DNA of 64,000 nt from Pleurodeles waltl (lineage: Eukaryota; Chordata; Amphibia; Caudata; Salamandridae). Positions within the stretch are counted from its first letter, which is position 1. Each line of letters opens with the position of its first letter. The stretch spans positions 757,729,823-757,793,822 of the forward strand of contig NC_090438.1 of assembly GCF_031143425.1 (NCBI RefSeq), read 5' to 3'. The notes below the pieces were generated by a model that was given only the letters and a program-made list of their open reading frames with translations, did not search any database and was not told where the DNA came from. A program made the translations under genes and the position numbers. Shown here one piece after another: positions 10,977-22,429 of the stretch.

Positions 10977-13194
10977 ATGGCCTGTGTGACTGGGGAAAAG
11001 GGCCCCTACCTTTACTTAGGCGAAGTTAGAGAGACTGGTGGATGGGGTTCTCCCCCAGTACGGATTGCTGTATGGGCCTCCAGACCAACAGGTGAGTAAA
11101 CTGTGGGCACGATGCATGTGGTATGAATGCATGGAGTTGTGTGTGTGAAGGTCTCATGTAAGGGGGTGGGCGGATGTCCTCTGGGCGGCGTATTGGTTGT
11201 GTGCTTGGCCATGTGTGCAAATGGTGATGTGAAGGGGCATGGTTGGCCATAAGTGTAACAAGCAGGACTGTGACTAATACTATTTAACTGTCTGTATTGC
11301 CTCTGCAGGTCAGCGTCCATCAAAAGAAGGGTATATGGCGTGCCATCGCCAAGGAGGTATAGACCCTGGGGGTCTACGGAAGTTGGAGCACCCACTGTCG
11401 TAAACGGTGGGAGGACCTGAGACACTGGGCATGGAAGACCAGGGAGGCCCAGCTGGGGATGGTCTCCCAACGAGGAAGGTGTGCCTGTCGAACCCCGACC
11501 CCTCTAATGGACCACATACTGGCGGTGGCCTATCCTGAGCTGGATGGGCACTTGAGGGCAACACAGCAGCCAAAGGGGATGAGTACAGTGCTCATCGTTA
11601 CTAACGCCTGGTGGGGTGGTATCTGGGTGGTGGATGTGTGTCAGTGAGTGTCCCTGGGCCAGGCCTTGTATTGCAGCTTAGGTACCCTGGTGGCTAGGGT
11701 TTTGAAGGGATAGTCCTGCTACATAGCTCTTAGCCATCCTCTACTGGTCAGGGCTGCGTGGGTCCCAGGTGTGCTGGATTTGGCAGTGTGTGTTGCTCCT
11801 CATGCCTTGGTGGCTAGAAATATCACTAGGAGTGCAATGCATAGTGCGTAGGCCTGTTCCCTATGTCTGAGGGTGATCTGTACGCCAACGGTGGTGGTGA
11901 AGCCATTGACCCAGTGTATCCTTTGTCTCACCCCCTTTTTGTTTTGTCACCCTGTCCTTATGTGCATTAGCATCATATGGCGGAGGAGCAGAGGCAACGG
12001 AGGGAGCTGCATCCCACAGGACCCAGGAGGCAGAGTCCACCAACAATGAGGGCACCAGTGTGACGGAGGGTGAGAGGAGCACCACGGCGGAGACTACAGG
12101 GGACAGTTCTGACACAGATACCTCCTCCGATGGAAGCTCCTTGGTGGTGGACACCTCTGTGACCACCCCAGCTACTGGTATAGCTGCCATCCCCGTACCA
12201 GCACCGCTCTCCCAGCAGCTCCTCATCGAGTTGCCAGTGCCCCCTCATCCAGGAGGGTGGGCATGTCTTTCGCCCCAGGCATCTCAGGCCCTGCCCCAGT
12301 GAGCCCTGCTGCCCTGAGTGAGGAGGCTATTCACCGCCTGAGATCCATCACTGTAGAGCTATCAACCATTGAGAATGCCATCCAGGGGCTGGCAGCCCAG
12401 ATGCAACAGACTAATGCATTCCTGGAGGGCATTCACACTGGCTTGGCGGCCCAACGGAGATCAATCCAGGCTCTGGCCTCCTCTCTGATGGCAGCCATTG
12501 TCCCCATTTTCACCCTCCACCTTCCTCTTCCCAATCCTGTTCTCCTCAACCCTAACCTATCCAAAGCACACAGGCAGACAAGCATGCACACAAGAAAACA
12601 CACAAGTGGTTCTGGCAAACACAAGAAACACTTCATCCCACAGGCACTCACACAAACATCCAGACGCAGACATACCAACATCCACTATTTCCACTGTCTC
12701 CCCCTCTTCCTACACCTCCCTCCCACTTGCGCCTACACTCACACCTGCATGCACTACACCACCATCCACTACCAGCATCACCACCACACCTAGCAGAACA
12801 CACACGTCACTGGCAGACACCTCCACAGCAGCTATGCACACGTCCCCTGTGTCCTCTCCCACTGTCTGTGCCCCCCTCCCCAAGGTACATGAACGCAGTC
12901 ACTCAGACACCCAACAGCCATCCACCTCACAACAGCATCCAGCCCATGCACCTGCACCCAAAATCAGCAGACAGACACCTCCTAAAACCACTCTCTCTTC
13001 CTCCACTCCCAAACCTTCTCTCTCTTCCCGCCCCAGTGTCCCTAAAAAACTTTTCCTATCCACCAATGACCACTTCCCTACCCCCCCCCACCCCCCCAAC
13101 CCGGGTAAGAGCAAGGAGCCTGTCCCAGCTGCTACCAGGAACAGCAAGGAGCCTGCACCAGGCCTGTGGCTGGAACCGTGACAGCCCCAACCAC

Positions 13195-13440
13195 CAACCA
13201 CCACGGAGCAGCCGTCCGAGGCTGCAGGGGATGGGCGGGAGCTTCCCCCCCACAAGCAGCAGCAGGAACTTCCCCCAGCAGCAGCACCACCACCACCATG
13301 GAGCAGCCGACTGAGGCTACAGGGGGACTGGCAGGAGCTTCCCCCACCCCCAAACCCCCCCACCAGCAGCAGCACCACCACCACCACCCAGCAGCCGTCA
13401 GAGGCTGCAGGGGATGGGCAGGAGTTTCCTCCCACTAGCG
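13195..13440 (+). repeat. Coding minisatellite 1 in Harbinger A
   Basis: About four degenerate copies of a 60-75 bp unit encode a motif close to QPSEAAGDGRELPP followed by Ser/Thr or CAC/CAG-rich linkers. Copy B has the same array inverted at about 22860-23180, with different spacing. Confidence 0.7.
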
Positions 13441-13499
13441 GCACTACCACCACCACTGAGCAGCCGTCACCGCTGGCAGACTGTATGTAGTCCTGCCTC

Positions 13500-13950
13500 C
13501 TGTGACTTTACACTCTCCAGGATCAAGAGCACAGGGCATGAGGCCCGCTCCAGAACCAGTGGGGAAGACACCTACCAACTCCAGCCTCCCAAAGGACCAA
13601 GCACAGGGCATGTTGCCCCCTCCAGAGCATGTGGGCAAGTCACCCACTCGAGAGACTGTGGCCTTGCACTCCCCAGGATCAAGAGCACAGGGCACGATGC
13701 CCCCTCCAGAACCAGTGGTAAGACAACCACCAACCCCAGCCTCCCCAGGATCAAGAGCACAGGGCATGCCTCCCCCAGAACCAGTGGGGAAGACACCCAC
13801 CAACCCCAGCCTCCCCAGGACAAAGCACAGGGCATGTTGCCCCCTTCAGAGCATGTGGGCAAGTCACCCACTCGAGAGACTGTGGCCTTGCACTCCCCAG
13901 GACCACGCACACGGAATGCTGCCCCGTCCAGAACCAGTGGTCTCGTTTCA
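13500..13950 (+). repeat. Coding minisatellite 2 in Harbinger A
   Basis: About five copies of a longer unit combine three blocks: TTGCACTCCCCAGGATCAAG, AGCACAGGGCATG and CCAGAACCAGTGGGGAAGAC. The encoded repeats read like HSPGSRAQG, MPPPEPVGKTPT. Copy B has a shorter version at about 22540-22790 in inverse. Confidence 0.7.
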
Positions 13951-14041
13951 TCTCCCGGCTGAGATGCCCCCCATTCCCTGCCCCCCTGAGGTGCCTGCCT
14001 ATTTACCAACTGATGCCCCTGCAGTGTTCTCTCCGTGTTGA

Positions 14042-14780
14042 TGCAGGTGACAAGTGGGGCTTTGGACTTTGGCCTGTGCCCATGTGGCCTACACAAACTG
14101 AGGACTGGGCAGTGTCCCTTGAACTGTACAATTGTAAATATCTGTTACATTGGCTACATTTTTATATATACTGTGTTGATCTTATTACACTTACTTTAGT
14201 AAATATGTTTTGTCCTTGCATTATTCATCCGATTTAGGGGGAATAACTTGTTTTCCTGTGCATGTGTGTGTGTGTGGTGTGTGTGTGTGTGTGTATGTGT
14301 TGTGTGTTGTGCGTGTGTGTGTGTGTCACTCTTTTTCCCTCCCTTCCTCCCTTGTGTGCTAGGTAGCTGTACTCACCGTCGTCATCTTCGCCGTCGCTGG
14401 TGTTCGTGGTGGAGCAGCACGTAGAAGACCATGGGAAGACATGCATCTCAGGCTCCATGGCAGCATGGTTCTTTCCTGTATCTCCAATGGTGAGTCCTTT
14501 CACTTCTGTGCAGTGTTTCCATCAAGCTTTCAAAGTCATTGGTACCGCCCCAGAAAAGGTGGCAGTTTCCAGGATCATAATATGGTGGGTGGAACATTTA
14601 CTTCCACTTTGCTGTAGGCGGCTACTGCCATGGTGGCTGTTTCCGCCCTGAGGTCGGTGTGGTAAAGTGGCTGTCTATCGGAGATCTATCTGCCATGGTC
14701 ATAATTTGGCGGTAATTACCGCCGGTCTGTTGGCGGTATTACTGCCTTTGACACCAACCGCCAGGGTTGTAATGAGGGCC
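14042..14780. other. Harbinger A 3' non-coding end
   Basis: No gene is visible. The stretch holds a TG microsatellite, then subterminal sequence rich in GGCGGTAA/TTACCGCC palindromes (for example GGCGGTAATTACCGCC near 14705), ending in the inverted terminal TAATGAGGGCC. The same sequence is inverted at 21730-22430. Confidence 0.6.
14258..14325. repeat. (TG)n-rich microsatellite
   Basis: An interrupted TG/GTGT tract in the 3' non-coding part of Harbinger A. Confidence 0.9.
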
Positions 14781-14824
14781 TATATCTCTTTTTGATATAG
14801 TATATACCGAGCCAGCTTCCTACA

Positions 14825-14845
14825 TTGGTGCATCAGTAGTGGGGT
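14825..14845 (+). other. Putative primer-binding site of the gypsy element
   Basis: The sequence directly after the LTR terminus CTTCCTACA is TTGGTGCATCAGTAGTGGGG. A TGG-starting segment at this position is where a gypsy element pairs with a tRNA 3' end. I did not identify the tRNA. Confidence 0.5.
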
Positions 14846-15094
14846 CTACGACTTTGTATTTTCTGGACTACTCAGCCAATACCCGACCACACGACTAAAC
14901 TAAATTCCAAAATTGCCTTTAGAAAACTTTTTTTTTTTTTTATTTTGACTATTTTTCAAAATGTTAAAAAGTCCTGCTAGGGCCTTGTTTAAGTCCCTGT
15001 TAGCATCTCTTTTTTAAGTTTAAACGTTTTGCAAAAGTTAGTTACTAGAAGTAGTTTTTAGTGCCTAAAAAGTAATTCCAAATTTAGTAGCATA

Positions 15095-16265
15095 ATGAGC
15101 AACTCAGAGAAAATAGTGATGGAACTCAAACGCCCTCCTTACCTCCATCTAGGGATGGCAGAGCTAATGTCCCTCTGTAAGGTGAAAAGGATTAGAACTG
15201 GTTCCAACCCTACCAAGGTCAAGCTCCAGGAGCTCTTGACAGAGTACACCAGGGACCACCCTACTGAGGAGAAAGAACTTCCTTCAGATGGGGAAGACGT
15301 TAGTGATCAGGAGGCTGAACTCCCCCCTCCTAACCTAACTAGGGAGACAAGGGTTCCAAGGTCCCTGTCTCCACAGATACTACTCACTGGATCTGGTTCT
15401 TCCACAGGGGAGTCCAGTTTCTCTGGGAACATTGGAGGCAGCCTCAACGAAGAGGACATCCTTTTAGCAAGGATGGCTAAAAGGTTAGCTTTGGAGCAAC
15501 AACTCCTAGCTATAGAAAGGGAGAGCGCAGAAATGGGCTTAGCACCCATTAATGGTGGCAGCAACATAAATAGGGACAGAGAGAACACTGACATCCTAAA
15601 AATCCCCAAGGGGATGGTCTCAAAATATGAAGAGGGTGATGATACCACCAAGTGGTTCACAGCTTTTGAGAGGGCTGGTGCGACCAGAAAATTAAACAGA
15701 TCTCACTGGGGAGCTCTCCTTTAGGAAATGTTCACTGGTAAGTGTAGAGATAGACTCCTCACACTCTCTGGTAAAGATGCTGAATCCTATGACCTCATGA
15801 AGGCCATCCTGATTGAGGGCTTTGGATTCACTACTGAGAAGAACAGGATTAGGTTCAGGGGGGCTCACAAAACCTCGAGCCAGACCTGCGTTGATTTTGT
15901 TGACTACTCAGTAAAGACACTAAATGGTTGGATAACTGGCAGTGGAGTGCATGACTGTGATGGGCTTTATAATTTGTTTATGAAGGAACACCTATTAAGT
16001 TACTGCTTCAATGATGTTGCATCAACATCTGGTAGACCTAGGTCCAATTTCTCGCCAAGATCTGGGAAAGAAGACAGACCATTGGGTCAAGACAAGGGTG
16101 ACCAAGACTTCCACAGGGGTTGACCAAAAGAAAGATCACAAAGCCTCCCCAGGGGAAGGGTGGTGAGACATCCAAGGACAAAACCTGGAGCCTGGAATAA
16201 TGGCCCAACCTTCCAAGAGAAAAGGTAAGAAGACTGGGGGACCAGTCTCTAAGCAGCACAAGTAG
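15095..16265 (+). pseudogene. Gypsy gag with SCAN-like domain (broken)
   Basis: The structural protein begins MSNSEKIVMELKRPPYL at 15095. A SAP-like N-terminal helix pair (PTKVKLQELLTEY) is followed by an acidic linker and a helical stretch (ERESAEMGL). A SCAN/retroviral capsid C-terminal-like domain lies at about 15740-16010 (ILIEGFGFTTEKNRIRFRG, then WITGSG and LFMKEHLLSY). Vertebrate SCAN domains are known to derive from Gmr1-like gag, so this fits the element type. A stop at about 15722 breaks the frame within the domain lead-in. The gene would end at the TAG at 16263. I saw no CCHC knuckle. Confidence 0.75.
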
Positions 16266-16440
16266 TAAGACCCCTCTTCCCAGGAAGATGTCTTATCTCC
16301 TGAGGGAACTGAGTCCATGGAGCTGGAGCCTTACCAGGTAGAGCTCTTGGACCCAGGGGGACCCTGAAGGGAACAGCTGTGCCAGGGACAAAAGACTTGA
16401 CCCACTCCTCAAGGCCTGGGACAGCAAACTGCTGAACAGG
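16266..16440 (+). other. Gypsy linker between gag and integrase
   Basis: Protease would be expected about here in a Gmr1-type element, but no Asp-Thr/Ser-Gly active-site motif is recognisable. The only readable segment is acidic (EGTESMELEPYQ). Confidence 0.4.
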
Positions 16441-17621
16441 AGAAGGAAGATGTCAGTGTCTCCCACAGGATCTATTGGGAGGACGGACTCCTTTACACTG
16501 AGACAAGAGATCCCAAACCTGGTGCCACTAGGAGTGGCAGTGCCTCAGAAGTTTAGAGAGTTTATCCTCACTCTGGCCCATGACCTCCCCTTAGCTGGGC
16601 ATTTAGGAAAGACCAAGACATGGGACAGACTAGTGAACCATTTCTATTGGCCCAACATGTCCTAGAAAATAAGGGAGTTTTGTAGCTCCTGTGCCACCTG
16701 TCAGGCCAGTGGTAAGACAGGTGGCCATTCAAATGCCCCCCCCCTCATTCCACTTCCAGTGCTGGGGGTCCCCTTTGAAAGGGTCGGTGTGGGCATTGTG
16801 GGTCCACTTGAACCCCCCACAGCCTCTGGGAAACAATACACAGTGGATCATGCTACCAGATACCCTGAATCAATTCCCCTTAGGTCAACCACTGCCCCTG
16901 CAGTGGCCAAGGCCCTAATTGGTATTGTTACCAGAGTAAGTTTCCCTAATGAGGTAGTTTCTGACAGAGGTACAAAATTCATGTCAGCTTACCTCAAACA
17001 CACGTAGAATGAGTGTGGGGTGACTTATAAGTTTACCACAACATGTCATCCACAAACCAATGGTCTTGTTAAGAGGCTTAACAAGTGATTGAAGGGCATC
17101 ATCATAGGGCTCCCTGAAAAACTCAAAACGAGATGGGATGTCCTCCTGCCATGCTTGTTTTTCGTCTACAGAGAGGTGCCACAGAAGGGAGTAGGGTTTT
17201 TCCCCTTTAAGCTTCTCTTTGGCCATCCTGTAGGGGCCCACTGGCACTTGTTAGTGAAGGCTGGGAGTGACCACTCCATGAGCCTAAACAAGATGTGGTG
17301 GACTATGTGCTTGGCCTTCGCTCAAGGATGCCTGAGTACATGGAAAAGGCATAAAAATAACCTTGAGGCCAGCCAACAACTCCAGATGTTGTGGTATGAC
17401 CAAAAGACTAACGGTTGAATTCCAGCCAGGGCAGAAAGTCTGGGTTCGGGAGCTTGTGGCTCCCAGGGCACTTCAGGGCAGAGAGTGGCCCTTACACAGT
17501 CCTTGAGAAAAAGAGTCAGGTCACTTACTTAGTGGACCTGGGCACTAGTAGGTCACCCAAGAGTGTGATCCGTGTTAACCGCCTGAAACTCTATAATGAT
17601 AGGGCAGACAGAACCATGTGA
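16441..17621 (+). pseudogene. Gypsy integrase (broken, active site lost)
   Basis: The N-terminal HHCC zinc region shows AHDLPLAGHLGK and CSSCATCQ (about 16577-16705). In the catalytic core the first position reads GVGIVGPLEPP (about 16790), Gly where an Asp belongs. The second is intact in VVSDRGTKF (about 16960). The third reads NGLVKRLNK (about 17065), Lys where Glu is expected. The C-terminal part contains GPYTVLEKKSQVTYLVDLG and ends RVNRLKLYNDR near 17605, a typical gypsy integrase tail. Stops lie at about 16663, 17005 and 17087. It lies upstream of RT, the Gmr1 arrangement. Confidence 0.88.
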
Positions 17622-19113
17622 TGGTTACTGATGAGGATCAGGAAGCAGAGAGTGAACCTCTCCCTGACCTCTTAACTGATCCTAAAGATGGATCAGTAGA
17701 TGGAGTTGTCTACTCAGACACCCTCTCTGCCCAACAGCAAGCTGACTGTAGGCACGTCCTGCAGCAGTATGCTGAGCTCTTCTTTTTGACCCCTGGTCAG
17801 ACACACTTGTGTACCATGATGTGGACACAGGAGGCAGTATGACTGTCAAAAACAAAATATACAGACAGCCTGGCCAAGTCAAAGAGAGCATCAAGGTGGA
17901 AGTCCATAAGATGCTGGAGTTAGGGGGTAATAGAGCACTCCGACAATCCCTGGGCTAGCCCAGTGGCCTTGGTCCCCAAACCTCATACCAAAAATGGAGA
18001 GAGAGAAATGAGGTTCTGTGTGGACTACAGAGGACTCAATTCTGTCACCAAGACGAATGCTCACCCATACTCAGAGCTGATGAGTTAATTGACAAGGTAG
18101 GTGCAGCCAAATATGAATACCTTTGACTTAACTGCAGGGTACTGGAAAATTAGGATGGCACCTACAGCAAAAGAGAAAACAGCATTCTCAACACCTGATG
18201 GGCATTATCAGTTCACTGTTACACCCTTTGGCTTAAAGAGTGCCCCAGCCACTTTCCAAATGTTGGTGAAAAAAGTCCTTGCTGGTTTGGAGCCTTACGT
18301 GCAGCACTGCTAGATGATATTGCTGTCATTAGTTGCAGCTGGCAGGATCACCTGGTCCACCTGGGGAAGTTTGTGCAGGCCCTTCAAGCAGCAGGGGTCT
18401 CTATCAAAGCATCTAAATGCCAGATATGGCAGGGCACAGTTGTAGACTTGGGCCACCTTGTATGTGGAGGCCAAGTGCAACCTATACAACCCAAGATCCA
18501 GACAATTCTGGACTGGGAAGCTCCAAAAACCCAGACTCAAGTCAGGGCATTCCGTGGCTTGACTGCGTACTACGGGAGGTTTGTTTAATGATATGGGTCT
18601 ATTGTGACTCCCCTCACTGAAGTGACCTCAAAGAAAATGCCCAAGAAGGTAAACTGGAACCTTGAGTGTCAAAAGGCATTTTACACCCTAAAAGAAGAAA
18701 TGTGAGCAGCACCAGTTCTAAACGCTCCAGATTATTCTACGCAAGTCATTGTGCAGACAGATGCCTCTGAACATGGGATAGGAGCTGTACTGTCACAAAC
18801 CAATGATGATGGCTTTGACCAGCCTGTTGCTTTAATTAGCAGGAGGTAACTCCCGAGGGAGCAGCGTTGGAGCGCCATTGAGAGGGAGGCCTTTGCTGTG
18901 GTTCGGTCACTGAAAAAGCTGAGGCCATACTTGTTTGGCACTCACTTTGTTGTTCAAACTGACCACAGACCTCTCAGATGATTAATGCAAATAAAGGTGA
19001 GAACCCTAAACGTTTTAGGTAATCCATATCCCTACAGGGTATGGACTTTATAGTGGAACACAGACCTGGGACTGGCCATTACAATGCAGATGGCCTTTCA
19101 GGTTATTCTACTT
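17622..19113 (+). pseudogene. Gypsy reverse transcriptase and RNase H (broken)
   Basis: RT blocks in order: a leader with LTPGQTHLC (about 17795), NPWASPVALVPKPHTKNGE (about 17955), RFCVDYRGLNSVT (about 18011), DLTAGYWKIRMA (about 18128), FGLKSAPATFQ (about 18230), and LLDDIAV (about 18309), the YxDD box with Leu in place of Tyr and reached only after a frameshift. RNase H follows with VQTDASEHGIGAVLSQ (about 18755), REAFAVV and TDHRPLR (about 18965). Several stops and frameshifts are present. Together with the upstream integrase it would have been one pol polyprotein. Confidence 0.88.
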
Positions 19114-19131
19114 AGACAATGAAGACTCTCT

Positions 19132-19140
19132 AGGGAAAGG
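19132..19140 (+). other. Polypurine tract candidate
   Basis: AGGGAAAGG lies four bases before the 3' LTR start (TGTAGGAA at 19145), where plus-strand priming occurs in LTR retrotransposons. Confidence 0.5.
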
Positions 19141-21729
19141 TTTGTGTAGGAAAATACCACTGTTGGCATGGTTAACTCCCCCCCCCCTCCCCCAACATTG
19201 TGCCTATTGCTGATGCCAACTTTGAAAGTGTACTGGGACCCTGCTAACCAGGCCCCAGTGCCAGTTTTCTTTCCCTAAAACTGTACCTTTGTTCCCATAA
19301 TTGGTACAGCTCTGGCACACAGTTAAGTCCCTTGTAAAAGATATCCATTGTACCAAGGGCCCTGTGGCCAGGGAAGGTCTCTAAGGGATTCAGCATGTAT
19401 TATGCCACCTTGGGGACCCCTCACTCAGCACATGTACACTGCCTTGAAGCTTGTGTGTGTTAGTGGGGAGAAAAAGGCTAAGTCGACATGGCACTCCTCT
19501 CAGGGTGCCATGCCCACAAACCATTACCTGTGGCATAGGTAAGTCACCCCTCTAGCAGGCCTTACAGCCCTAAGGAGGGTGCACTATACCACAGGTAAGG
19601 ACACAGCTGCATCAGCAATATGCCCTTACAGTATCGAAGTACATTCTTAGACACTGTAAGTGCAGTGTAACAATATTAAGTATATGATCTGGGAGTTTGT
19701 CATTACGAACTCCACAGCACCATAATGGCTTCACTGAATACTGGGAAGTTTGGTATCAAACTTTTCAGCACAATAAACCCATACTGATGCCAGTGTGGGA
19801 TTTATAGAAAAATGCACACACAGGGCATCTTAGAGATGCCCCCTGTATGTTAGCCTAACTGCTAGTGCAAGAGTGACCATTCTGTGCCAGCCTGCCACTT
19901 TCAGACGAGTTTCTGAACACCCGGGGTGAGTGCATTTGTGCCCTCTGTGGTCAGAAACAAAGCCTGTCCTGGGTGGAGGTGCTTCACACCTCCCTCTGCA
20001 GGAACTGTATCACCTTGTGGTGAGCCTCAAAGGCTCAACCCTCGGATTATAGTGCCCTCATGGCACTCCAGCTAGTGGAGATGCTTGCCCCCCAGACACA
20101 GCCCCACTTTTGGCAGCAAATCCAGAGGGAAAATTAGGAAAAATAAGGAGGCGTGAACCCCTGAGCCAGGACACCACTAAGGTGTCCAGAGCTGAAGTGA
20201 CCCCTTCCTTGAGAAATCCTCCATTTTGCTTTGGAGGATTAGGATCTATAGAGACAGGAATGTGCCCCCCCCCCCGAAGGGAGTGGGCACAAGGAGGATG
20301 GAGCCACCCTCGGGGACAGTAGCCATTGGCTACTGCCCCTGACTCTAACACGCCCCTAAATTTAGAACTTAAGGGCCCCCCTGAACCAAGCTGACTGGAT
20401 TCCTGACAAGCTCAAGAAAGAAGTAGGACTGCTGAGCTGAAAACCCTGCAGAGAAGAGAAGGAGACCACAATTGAGTTGGCCCCAGCCCTACCGGCCCGT
20501 CTCCTGCTTCAAAAAGCTGCAAAAGAAGAGCAACGCATTCTGCAGGTCCAGCGACCCATGAAAAGTCTCCAGGGGACTGCCTGCATCACAGAGGACCAAG
20601 AAACTCCTGTGGACAGTGGACTTGTTCATCAAGAAGGATGAAGAAACTGCTTCTAAAGGACTCCCACCTTGCTCCAGATGCGTAATTCCTAAACCACCTG
20701 CACCCACCACCCACAGCCTGTATCCAGGTGGCCCAGCTAGCTAGAGAGGATCCCCAGGTGATTCAGACTGAGTTTCCACACTTGGCTGACCTCTCCACCC
20801 CTCCAGGACCACGACTGCCCGGGACAAAGATATCCGACGCCTAGAGAAGCACTGCACCCGCAACCCCCAGACTCAAGAGAATCTGACCACAAGTGGAGCT
20901 ACCCCCAGCAGGCGGCCGCTTACCCGAGAAGCCCCCCTGTGCCTTGCCTGCAGTGCCTAAGTGACCCCCGGAGTCCCCGCTCCCACAGAGTTCCACTGGA
21001 AACCTGAGACCCTGATTGCACACTGCACCTGGCCACCCCTGTGCCGCTGACGGTGTTGGAATGGTGCCTATTTGGGCCGACCCCACCCAGTGCTCCTCTA
21101 AACCCCCTGGTCTGCCCTCCGACAATGCAGGTACTTACCGCAAGCAGACCGGAACCCCCTGTCTCCTTAGGGACCCATTTTATTTTGGCTCTTGTTTGAC
21201 CTCTGCACCTAACCGGACCTGTGTTGTTGGTACTGGGTGCTTGGGGTTACCTTGAACCCCCAAGAGTGGGCTAACTATGCCCCAGAGACTAAACCTGTAA
21301 GTTTGCTACTTAACTCAGAAACTGTACTGTACTTAACTCCCACCAGGAACTGCTGAAAATGTCAGTGTCCATTTGTTTAAATAGATTTTTGCCATTTCTA
21401 AGAAGACGGTATACATTGTGGGTTCCATTCAAAGTTCTAAGTATTACTATGCAAAGTACCTTTCATTTTATGTACTTACCTGCAACTTGAATCTTGAGGT
21501 TCTATAAATAAAGTAACAAAATATATTTTTCTATATAAAAACCTATTGGTCTGGAGTTAAGTAATTGAGAGTGTGTTTCTCCTACTGTTTGTGTGTGTAC
21601 AACAAATGCTTAACACTACCCTCTGATAAGCCTAACTGCTCGACCACACTACCACAAATAGAGCATTATTATTATCTATTATTGCCTCTGTCAAGCCTCT
21701 GGGGAACCCCTGGACTCTGTGCACACTAT

Positions 21730-22429
21730 GGCCCTCATTACAACCCTTGCTGTCGGTGATAAAGTGGCGGTAATACTGCCAACAGGCCGGCGGTAATAAC
21801 TGCAAAATGATGACCATGGCGACAACAGCTCAGACAGCCAGCCACTTTAACACACCGACTGCCAGGGCCGAATCAACAGGCACCATGGCGGTAACCGCCT
21901 ACAGACAGGAGGAAGACAATGTTCCGCCTTCTGTATTATGACACCAATCCGCCACCTTTTCCAGGGCGGTACCAACCACATCAAAACCATAGAGGAAATA
22001 CTGCACAGAAGGGAAATGACTCACCTGTGAAGACTCTGGAAAGAACCACGGCGCCATGGAGCCCGAGTTGCATGTCTTACCCATGCTCTTCTACGTGCTG
22101 CTCCACTACGAACACCAACGACGGCGAAGACAATGACAGTGAGTACAGCCGCCTAGCACACTGGGGTGGGGGGAAAGAAAGTGACACACACACGCAACAC
22201 CCCCACCTCCAACACCATACACACAAGCAGATGCAGTGACATAACATATTGACCCCACACCCCTCAGGAATAATGCAAGGACAACTACAATAGAGTAAAA
22301 AGAGTGTAATAAGCTAAATATAGCAGTATTAAAGTGTGTCTAAATCAAAATGTATATACATTTTACAAATCAAGGGACACTGCCCAGTCCTCAATGTGCG
22401 TGGGCCACATCACAAAGTCCAAGGCTCCA
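21730..22429. other. Harbinger B 3' non-coding end
   Basis: Subterminal GGCGGTAA-rich sequence and the counterpart of copy A 14042-14780. No gene seen. Confidence 0.55.

Larger units (their letters stand above)
10977..14041 (+). pseudogene. Harbinger SANT/Myb-like protein 2 with coiled coil and proline-rich tail (copy A, broken)
   Basis: This is a third Harbinger gene, inferred from three exons conserved in both copies. Exon 1 runs from the ATG at 10977 to 11091 (donor GTGAGT) and ends LLYGPPDQQ; a frameshift disrupts it here. Exon 2 starts at 11309 and carries the KGIWRAIA and RKRWEDLR helices of a SANT/Myb fold in copy-to-copy comparison; its donor at about 11579 is damaged (GATGAGT instead of GTGAGT). 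Exon 3 starts at 11971 with an acidic Ser/Thr-rich stretch, then a probable coiled coil (about 12340-12490, with ENAIQGLAAQMQQTNAFL), then a long Ser/Thr/Pro-rich tail built on coding minisatellites. The end at 14041 is the last compatible stop and is uncertain. A DNA-binding partner of transposition is the likeliest role. Confidence 0.65.
6860..14780 (+). mobile_element. Harbinger DNA transposon, copy A (7.9 kb, three genes)
   Basis: The ends are inverted: GGCCCTCATTA at 6860 and TAATGAGGGCC ending at 14780, with GGCGGTAA/TTACCGCC-rich subterminal sequence. It sits in the 5' LTR 41 bp from the LTR end. Flanking triplets are TTT (6857-6859) and TAT (14781-14783), probably a decayed TAT duplication. 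Gene order is SANT/Myb protein 1 (+), transposase (-), SANT/Myb protein 2 (+). The copy is dead: the splice donor of gene 1 reads GGAAGT, the transposase has stops and a frameshift, and gene 3 is frameshifted. Copy B at 21730-29736 is the same element in reverse. Confidence 0.9.
4354..14824 (+). repeat. 5' LTR of the gypsy element, split by Harbinger A
   Basis: The LTR parts are 4354-6859 and 14781-14824, together about 2.55 kb. The left boundary is approximate: the expected TGTAGGAAAATGCC is represented by a G-rich run followed by AGGAAAATGCC at 4357. The right end is GCCAGCTTCCTACA at 14811-14824. Apart from the Harbinger it is collinear with the 3' LTR. Near 6720-6850 the two are almost identical by eye. 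Confidence 0.85.

Noticed and set aside
12899..13456. 185-codon minus-strand ORF rich in Gly/Val
   Set aside because: Shadow of the proline-rich minisatellite read on the opposite strand.
13572..14096. 174-codon minus-strand ORF with repeated motifs
   Set aside because: Antisense reading of coding minisatellite 2. The sense gene has conserved exons in both Harbinger copies, the antisense does not.
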